Assembly (NCBI RefSeq): GCF_964340395.1
Contig: NC_135564.1
Coordinates: forward strand, 2,767,001 to 2,831,000
Source: Glandiceps talaboti
Lineage: Eukaryota > Hemichordata > Enteropneusta > Spengelidae
Reading direction: 5' to 3'
DNA: 64,000 nt
In this document: piece after piece, positions 61,849 to 64,000 of the stretch
Layout: each line of letters opens with the position of its first letter
Numbering within the stretch: position 1 is the stretch's first letter
Notes under the pieces: generated by a model
The model's database searches: none
What the model saw: only the letters and a program-made list of their open reading frames with translations
Told to the model about the DNA's origin: nothing
Translations under genes and position numbers: made by a program

Positions 61849-64000
61849 CACTGCTGGCAAGATTATGCTTGAACAATCACATGTATGACGCGATCAGTCA
61901 TAAATTGTTGTCTTTTCCTATCTTCATTGCATATAAAATATACATTGATGTTTTGATCATTCAAGTGTAAAATGTCAACTGTGTAGTTTTCTTAATAACT
62001 TACTTTACTTAATATTTAGAAAACAAAATTGTATTGTTTGTGTTACAGTTATTCAGTAAAGTGTCATCCTTATCTGATGTACTTAGTCACTGCCAGAAGT
62101 ACCAGTCACTCAGTCCAGTACTAAGACAACACATAATGGCTCCTATTGTAACAGCTGTGGTAGCGGATATGACAAATGCAATTCGTAAGGTGGGTGTCAC
62201 TGAATGTTCTCTATCATGTCATGTACACTTAATAATTGACAAAGGTTTCAGTTCTTTACGACATGTTTATTATATTTCAGAGATTTATATTTTAATTTAT
62301 TGGCAGGTACATTTCAGTATTGCAGTACACATTTCTTTTGAATGTTTCAGATCCCTTTAAAATAAAGTTTCCATATTTACATTTTTATTAACATATTCAA
62401 TATTTAAAATATTATATAAGAAGTGTAAGTTTTTTAGAAAAAAGAAAACTTTAATCCTGTTTTCTAAATATCAAGTTTTGTTGTTATTGTTGTTGTTGTT
62501 GTTGTTGTTGTTGGTGGTGGTGGTGTTGCTGCTGCTGCTGCTGCTCCTGCTGCTGCTGCAGGACAGGGGTTTATATGTAGGATGTATACCTTCATAATGC
62601 AGTATATTTGTCTTCATTTGCAACCCTACATATTACATGCATTCCAAATCAAGTTTTGTATAAAGTAACATTTTGTGTTTGTCTTTGTAGGATTGCCTTC
62701 AGGAAGCCAAGGATAATGTAACAGAACTGCCTACATTATCTGCCTTTCTACTTGGTATTGTATCAAAGACTAAAACTATGACATGGTTAGTGTGTACATA
62801 TATGATCAGACTGAGAAATGATAATGAGAGTATACTTTATGTAGTTTTAGCTGTTATACAGGGATTTAGCTCATTTTAAAAGTAGGAGGTAAGATTGTTA
62901 AAGTTAGCAGTAAACATGTATGAGGGACAACCATGAATCTGCCTAGCAGTGGATATATATGCGTGTTGTCAATGGCCCCACTCCCCTTGGAGTGCTTGTT
63001 GTCAAACTGTTGTTAACACTTTATGAATAGCAGACACCAGATGCATACACAAGAAGCTCACTGTGCACTTAACGTACAATCCTTGAAAACTGCACTGAAT
63101 GCTATCAACACTAGGGCTCCTTAGTACCTTGATGGTATTGCCCCACACGCAATCCATGACCACATACGTGACAACCAGTATTGGTGCTTGTACGTCACAG
63201 ATACAGATACAGATACAGACACAGACACAGATACATAAAGCAATCAATCTTCTAATAAACCTTTGAAGTTATTGAATCCACACTTTTGAGGCGAGGAGTC
63301 TTTAGAACCTGATTTCTGATTATTTTTCTAATTTCTTGACAGTTTCTTTGTGAGTGAACTAAAACAATGTATGGAAGCTGGTGCATTACAAACTTTACAT
63401 AATTACTTAGCTGTAGTACATATCTTGTATACACTCAACAGAGGTAAGTATACAAATCTCCTAGCTTTAATCTATCAAATGTCTATTGTATGTATAAATT
63501 ACTGCTCTATGTGACAACAGACAGCAAAACTAGAGTATTCCAGTTTAACAGGGTTATAATGTACCCTGTCAGTCCATAACACAGTCACTTCTCTGATATG
63601 CAATATTTGAATTAAGTATATATGATTGTTGTTTCAGGTCATCATAAAATTCCTAACATGAAAGATTGTCTGCTGGCAGCCCAACTAGACTTAGAAAATA
63701 TGGATATACCACAACAAGAAGGTGAAGAGGAAACAACACAACAGTAAGTCTTCAATGTCAATTAATTCTATTTTCTACTACACTAGTTTATCTATTACAT
63801 TATTCATCAGTAATTTTACTAAGGTTTTGGACCACTGTAACAGAAAGGGAGGAATATGGTAAAACTGATATAGTTTCCAATGCATTATGCTATAATTTTG
63901 GTGGGGAACCCCAGTAAAATAAAATATATACAGATACTTTAGAAACAATTCGCTCCAACAAAGACTTATTTTTACAGACCATACCTTTATGGAACTCATT
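42623..64000 (+). CDS. NCAPG2: Condensin-2 complex subunit G2, 26 full exons plus part of the 27th; 3' end outside window
   Basis: HEAT-repeat non-SMC subunit (CAP-G2) of condensin II, which works with SMC2/SMC4, NCAPD3 and NCAPH2 in nuclear chromosome condensation. Coding exons: 42623-42745, 43274-43438, 44034-44154, 44829-44898, 45496-45583, 45789-45923, 46719-46813, 51378-51540, 52466-52558, 53165-53290, 53853-54032, 54417-54569, 55202-55424, 56163-56377, 57112-57189, 57605-57675, 58026-58203, 58762-58935, 59540-59656, 59811-59999, 60745-60844, 61442-61629, 62049-62189, 62691-62785, 63343-63443, 63638-63743, 63978-64000+. They join in frame to 3511 nt (1170 codons). Recognisable blocks: YFRAWRAASG, LLEDPCPLVRAIGVQGIC, HDNAEKVRIAFIELLLKIK, AARRFYQYAH, an acidic stretch then KENENV, and GILLDCLCRWG. 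All introns are GT-AG. The start at 42623 has A at -3 and G at +4; the frame is open upstream to 42488 but has no ATG. Confidence 0.97.
43274..43438 (+). CDS. NCAPG2: NCAPG2 exon 2
   Basis: Residues 42-96; FDLDEFLQTLDRKQITSLW matches the family LNELLDELSRKQKEELW block. Acceptor gtattttcag, donor GTGAGA. Confidence 0.95.
44034..44154 (+). CDS. NCAPG2: NCAPG2 exon 3
   Basis: Residues 97-136 plus one base: TVAILEGILTVALSYLHNV, ending in ILH. Acceptor tattcacag, donor GTAGGA. Confidence 0.93.
44297..44492 (+). mobile_element. SINE type A, 5'-truncated copy
   Basis: Plus-strand copy lacking the tRNA-like head: CTTTAATCCTATGTGCTTAT, GGGAGTTGAGGAAGTATAAA, AAAGCGCTTTGAGTAC, then GCACTATATAAAAACC and an ATT tail. 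In NCAPG2 intron 3, same sense as the gene. Confidence 0.8.
44829..44898 (+). CDS. NCAPG2: NCAPG2 exon 4
   Basis: Residues 137-159: GVLLDFPSSTKKLQNHVAML, then CEL. Ends after TG of a Trp codon. Acceptor ttttttttacag, donor GTAAGG. Confidence 0.94.
45184..45390 (-). pseudogene. LINE reverse-transcriptase C-terminal fragment
   Basis: The minus strand encodes TNTYKYSFYTYTINDWHNLT, then IICTPSIGIFNEVLSKQIN and a stop. This is the characteristic C-terminus of jockey/CR1/L2-clade reverse transcriptases (family pattern: TxxYxxSFFPRTIRDWNxLP, then PSLxxFKxxL). The upstream part is broken by stops. A 5'-truncated dead copy in NCAPG2 intron 4, antisense to the gene. Confidence 0.75.
45496..45583 (+). 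CDS. NCAPG2: NCAPG2 exon 5
   Basis: Residues 160-189: WWDKDLPKKEEI, then LQQSLQKRAV, matching the WWEKGLP block. Acceptor tttatctag, donor GTAAGT. Confidence 0.95.
45789..45923 (+). CDS. NCAPG2: NCAPG2 exon 6
   Basis: Residues 190-234: AADVKRMYSLRQSLLLQDFG to YLKSDE. 135 nt, phase 0. Acceptor ccattacag, donor GTAGGT. Confidence 0.95.
46719..46813 (+). CDS. NCAPG2: NCAPG2 exon 7
   Basis: Residues 235-265: GRRFLSFSFGMNPTFIEQLH, then KTIKTQLPYCP. GRRFLS matches the family. Acceptor aattttag, donor GTAATG. It precedes the 4564-bp intron that holds the antisense NHL gene. Confidence 0.94.
46873..47168. mobile_element. MITE with long inverted repeats in NCAPG2 intron 7
   Basis: 296 bp. Left TCAGGAAGGTTTCTTGTCCG, then AATAGGGAACTTGCA; right, inverted, TCAGGAAAGTTGTTGTTCTC, then AATAGGGAACTTGCA. 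Imperfect pairing continues further in (ATGCAAAGGACTATGGGA against TTGCATCATGGGA). Confidence 0.7.
48896..48901 (-). promoter_or_regulatory. AATAAA polyadenylation signal candidate for the NHL gene
   Basis: AATAAA on the minus strand, about 270 nt past the NHL stop codon. It sits in an A-rich tract (48871-48916 read as minus), so it could instead be the decayed poly(A) tail of a retrocopy. Confidence 0.4.
49170..50417 (-). CDS. Filamin-domain plus NHL-propeller protein (TRIM2/3/71-like C-terminal half), intronless
   Basis: 415 residues from the first ATG (50417) to TGA. Residues about 16-118 look like a filamin/ABP280 Ig-like domain: GEPVTVVIVTRSSEG, then GNGTYNLL, then ITIDNQSLPGLPTTI. Residues 119-158 form a Glu/Asn/Gln-rich linker. 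Residues 159-415 form an NHL beta-propeller of about six blades, with repeats such as SPYSVAINIHGDIVAADTGN, NPYGIAINPITKHIYVSD, SPRGIAVDKDGYLYITD and VIVADRGNNCVKVFAQ. This is the C-terminal architecture of TRIM2/TRIM3/TRIM71 proteins, where NHL domains bind RNA or protein. No RING, B-box or coiled coil is visible. The frame stays open upstream to a TAG at 50562-50564 (48 more codons without ATG), so upstream sequence could belong to it through a splice. It lies antisense in NCAPG2 intron 7. Either a compact NHL-only gene, the last exon of a longer gene, or a 5'-truncated retrocopy with an intact frame. Confidence 0.85.
   Translation of the reverse strand: MATHDDKEPEMRRPEVCVEKCTVENVPSPTIFSGEPVTVVIVTRSSEGKHVASHQEIKASLQKKPEQTMEDLNVTYKGNGTYNLLLNKLCVSKYLLDITIDNQSLPGLPTTIVVKRGFVQTIAEQENTEEKQENIDGEQKNAGEENPENPENKIEQLQIKDEMFYSPYSVAINIHGDIVAADTGNGRLKVTGANRKWEKTIELKQIKGFLPVDVAVTDDNEYLSVDQHNKQIVRCDEFGENITWFGRADLKNPYGIAINPITKHIYVSDRVLIGSRIRVYSKKGIYIKSIECDGYKTKCYHIAFNRQGTLYVVDECWACIQVFHDDKCVFQFRSEGTRTGRLKSPRGIAVDKDGYLYITDQSRIQKFDSFGLYVGPIGGADGALSDPCGVTVTEDYPPRVIVADRGNNCVKVFAQ
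51049..51121. repeat. 19-bp perfect inverted repeat
   Basis: GAACAATGAATATTCATGA at 51049-51067 and its exact reverse complement at 51103-51121, with a 35-bp loop. Confidence 0.9.
51378..51540 (+). CDS. NCAPG2: NCAPG2 exon 8
   Basis: Residues 266-320: TIVKSYAEVYFRAWRAASG, CIQDYMYCAVYASRTGSK, ILKQ. Acceptor cttcccaccag, donor GTAAAG. A 20-bp satellite starts about 50 bp into the following intron. Confidence 0.96.
51592..52284. repeat. 20-bp satellite, about 34 copies
   Basis: Unit TGTACTGTGCTGTAAATGTA with a few variants (TGCTCTAAATG, TGATGTAAATG, ATGAACTG). It fills three quarters of NCAPG2 intron 8. Confidence 0.97.
52466..52558 (+). CDS. NCAPG2: NCAPG2 exon 9
   Basis: Residues 321-351: LMSHFHQQKKHQAVDGMLLR, then LYEPIIWRALK. 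93 nt, phase 0. Acceptor cctgatag, donor GTATGT. Confidence 0.95.
52579..52867. mobile_element. Small relative of the CAGGGCTCGAAATTA element
   Basis: 289 bp. Diverged ends CAGGACTTGAAATTAA and TTAATTTCAAGCCTTG; subterminal GGTAGCCCA and GGACTACTACC motifs resemble the GGTAGTCA sites of the 34690-36153 element. Begins 20 bp after the donor of NCAPG2 exon 9. Confidence 0.6.
53165..53290 (+). CDS. NCAPG2: NCAPG2 exon 10
   Basis: Residues 352-393: VANGSVRANAASLLLDAFPL, SDPNAENEKRDE, LLQKQFDALQ. HEAT-repeat helices. Acceptor atttatcag, donor GTACGT. Confidence 0.95.
53680..53800 (-). repeat. Interspersed repeat, copy 2
   Basis: Minus strand: GAGTGCTTGCAGTGTTCTTT, GAGTATAGCGAGTGAAAGTG, CAGAAAACACAG. 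Matches 10795-10945. In NCAPG2 intron 10; it makes a spurious antisense open frame. Confidence 0.5.
53853..54032 (+). CDS. NCAPG2: NCAPG2 exon 11
   Basis: Residues 394-453: DLLEDPCPLVRAIGVQGICN to SSDTRVAVFK, HEAT repeats. Acceptor ttaccatacag; donor GTTGGT is weak. Confidence 0.95.
54417..54569 (+). CDS. NCAPG2: NCAPG2 exon 12
   Basis: Residues 454-504: GMSYLLKNHLCHVYLNALLP, HDNAEKVRIAFIELLLKIKG. 153 nt, phase 0. Acceptor tcttttcttag, donor GTAAGT. Confidence 0.96.
54683..54906. repeat. 29-bp minisatellite, eight copies
   Basis: Unit contains GCCCTTCTTCAGTCATGTGA then CAAGTTAAT. Each copy carries GTCATGTGAC. In NCAPG2 intron 12. Confidence 0.95.
55202..55424 (+). CDS. NCAPG2: NCAPG2 exon 13
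   Basis: Residues 505-578: FWHIVPMEWLLARMELDSPS, VKLVFNSFMPIDKDG, LAARRFYQYAHKN. Acceptor gatttttgtag, donor GTAAAA. Confidence 0.96.
55856..56051. repeat. (CA)n microsatellite in NCAPG2 intron 13
   Basis: Three CA blocks separated by GACACCACAC spacers. Confidence 0.97.
56163..56377 (+). CDS. NCAPG2: NCAPG2 exon 14 (acidic segment)
   Basis: Residues 579-650. A Glu/Asp-rich run at about 598-618 is followed by KENENV, as in the vertebrate DEEEEDGREKENV segment, then VIEGMLETIAVLLAAIDGDL. Acceptor tttgagcag, donor GTTTGT. Confidence 0.95.
56464..56608 (+). mobile_element. Element carrying 68-bp tandem units, head-only copy
   Basis: AAAATAGAATATAACTGCCT, CATCATAAAAATAATGAACA, TTGGTTGACACCATAA, ending AAAATAAGTCAAAC, where the first 68-bp unit would begin. 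In NCAPG2 intron 14. Confidence 0.7.
57012..57096. repeat. (CA)n microsatellite before NCAPG2 exon 15
   Basis: About 42 CA units ending 16 bp before the exon. Confidence 0.98.
57112..57189 (+). CDS. NCAPG2: NCAPG2 exon 15 (behind a CA repeat)
   Basis: Residues 651-676: EANQNLKVKIIKKFCLALPI, then FFGNIE, aligning to the family KEAKLYTINKFASVLPEYL block. 78 nt, phase 0 at both ends, so skipping would keep the frame. The acceptor acacgcag has no pyrimidine tract; a (CA)n array fills the 100 bp before it. Donor GTAGGT. Confidence 0.88.
57605..57675 (+). CDS. NCAPG2: NCAPG2 exon 16
   Basis: Residues 677-699: SSRAVLAMTFIAGHMPASSL, then PYF, matching MSFMPASAVPPF. Acceptor tttttgacag, donor GTAAAG. 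Confidence 0.94.
58026..58203 (+). CDS. NCAPG2: NCAPG2 exon 17
   Basis: Residues 700-759: SRSCFSKLKRQTND, YYGILLDCLCRWGRISDVFE, ITDWLKAGL. Acceptor atgtttgtag, donor GTAGGT. Confidence 0.96.
58762..58935 (+). CDS. NCAPG2: NCAPG2 exon 18 (basic, RVxF-like)
   Basis: Residues 760-817. Starts SKRKTKKSVKFNEPVEP, a basic patch with a KSVKF motif, then PQPQLALAFLTRMM and a helical HEAT segment ending EVAALLKTSM. Acceptor aatcttcccag, donor GTTAGT. Confidence 0.94.
59540..59656 (+). CDS. NCAPG2: NCAPG2 exon 19
   Basis: Residues 818-856: QCIEQRLLGSGPLSDFVSDE, then FLVSALCSYCKVQLHLNSE. 117 nt, phase 0. Acceptor gatttctacag, donor GTATGT. Confidence 0.93.
59811..59999 (+). CDS. NCAPG2: NCAPG2 exon 20
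   Basis: Residues 857-919: NDRADDMFTFLGEILTWADV, then a basic linker around ARQPPRSASKRKG and DFATDIIQ. Acceptor tttacttgcag, donor GTATTT. The basic linker is longer than I recall from vertebrates. Confidence 0.93.
60745..60844 (+). CDS. NCAPG2: NCAPG2 exon 21
   Basis: Residues 920-952 plus one base: NLLRISSEMVLFGKCRVEDF, then HQLTDFTRQLLAT. Acceptor tttctttccag, donor GTAAGT. Confidence 0.93.
61442..61629 (+). CDS. NCAPG2: NCAPG2 exon 22
   Basis: Residues 953-1015: DYRASFLPMLTRLLYQMTQY, GGEENALSECMALLLGEIV, ALAKCARKQAD. Acceptor gtttgcctag; donor GTAAGT is followed at once by a (GTA)n array. Confidence 0.94.
61637..61848. repeat. (GTA)n/(GTG)n trinucleotide array
   Basis: Starts 8 bp after the donor of NCAPG2 exon 22; GTA and GTG blocks alternate over ~210 bp. 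Confidence 0.97.
62049..62189 (+). CDS. NCAPG2: NCAPG2 exon 23
   Basis: Residues 1016-1062: LFSKVSSLSDVLSHCQKYQS to VVADMTNAIRK. 141 nt, phase 0. Acceptor ttgtgttacag, donor GTGGGT. Confidence 0.93.
62474..62562. repeat. (GTT)n-(GGT)n-(GCT)n trinucleotide array
   Basis: GTT block, short GGT block, then CTG/GCT block with one CTC. In NCAPG2 intron 23. Confidence 0.95.
62691..62785 (+). CDS. NCAPG2: NCAPG2 exon 24
   Basis: Residues 1063-1093: DCLQEAKDNVTELPTLSAFL, then LGIVSKTKTMT. Ends after TG of a Cys codon. Acceptor gtctttgtag, donor GTTAGT. Confidence 0.93.
63196..63237. repeat. (CAGATA)n microsatellite
   Basis: Seven CAGATA/CAGACA units in NCAPG2 intron 24. Confidence 0.95.
63343..63443 (+). 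CDS. NCAPG2: NCAPG2 exon 25
   Basis: Residues 1094-1127: CFFVSELKQCMEAGALQTLH to VVHILYTLNR, matching the family FLDELKACV and AVHIILVIN blocks. Acceptor atttcttgacag, donor GTAAGT. Confidence 0.94.
63638..63743 (+). CDS. NCAPG2: NCAPG2 exon 26
   Basis: Residues 1128-1162: GHHKIPNMKDCLLAAQLDLE, then a Gln/Glu-rich end QQEGEEETTQ. Acceptor ttgtttcag, donor GTAAGT. Confidence 0.93.
63978..64000 (+). CDS. NCAPG2: NCAPG2 exon 27, first 23 nt only
   Basis: After acceptor atttttacag the frame continues QPYLYGTH, comparable to the FLYESSSRTLGELLNS end of the human protein. This is likely the last or near-last coding exon, cut by the window edge. Confidence 0.75.

Overview
This is animal nuclear DNA: AT-rich, with split genes, GT-AG introns, tRNA-derived SINEs, LINE remnants, small inverted-repeat transposons and very many microsatellites. 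The species cannot be fixed from the sequence. Vertebrate-like exon structure, long CA/CT/CTGT arrays and a filamin-NHL gene of the type expanded in lancelets, hemichordates and molluscs suggest a marine invertebrate (guess, low confidence).

Two conserved housekeeping genes lie head to head around a 389-bp divergent promoter (42234-42622). On the minus strand is a complete aspartyl aminopeptidase gene (DNPEP): 14 coding exons from 42233 down to a stop at 18276, joining to 471 residues with all expected M18 metal and catalytic residues. Its last intron is 12.3 kb, and the last exon encodes only 16 residues. On the plus strand is the condensin-2 subunit G2 gene (NCAPG2): 26 complete coding exons plus the start of a 27th, from 42623 to beyond the window end, giving about 1170 residues of an expected ~1140-1190. 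Exon borders were set by reading splice sites and codon phase. All junctions join in frame, and the product follows the vertebrate protein as I recall it.

A third gene, a single-exon filamin plus NHL-propeller protein (TRIM2/3/71-like C-terminal half without RING or B-box), sits antisense inside NCAPG2 intron 7 (49170-50417). An A-rich tract with AATAAA downstream hints at a retrocopy.

The first 18.3 kb is intergenic as far as I can see, with only repeats. Repeats recognised across the window: three SINE types with tRNA-like heads or LINE-like tails; a LINE reverse-transcriptase C-terminus (45184-45390); a hAT-like element of 1.46 kb with a 0.29-kb relative; several MITEs, two of them in more than one copy; an interspersed element carrying a variable number of 68-bp tandem units; and minisatellites of 20, 29, 50, 68, 90, 103 and 148 bp, mostly inside introns. 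I found no CRISPR array, operon, true tRNA gene or novel multi-gene system. The unusual content is in repeat architecture and in repeats abutting splice sites.
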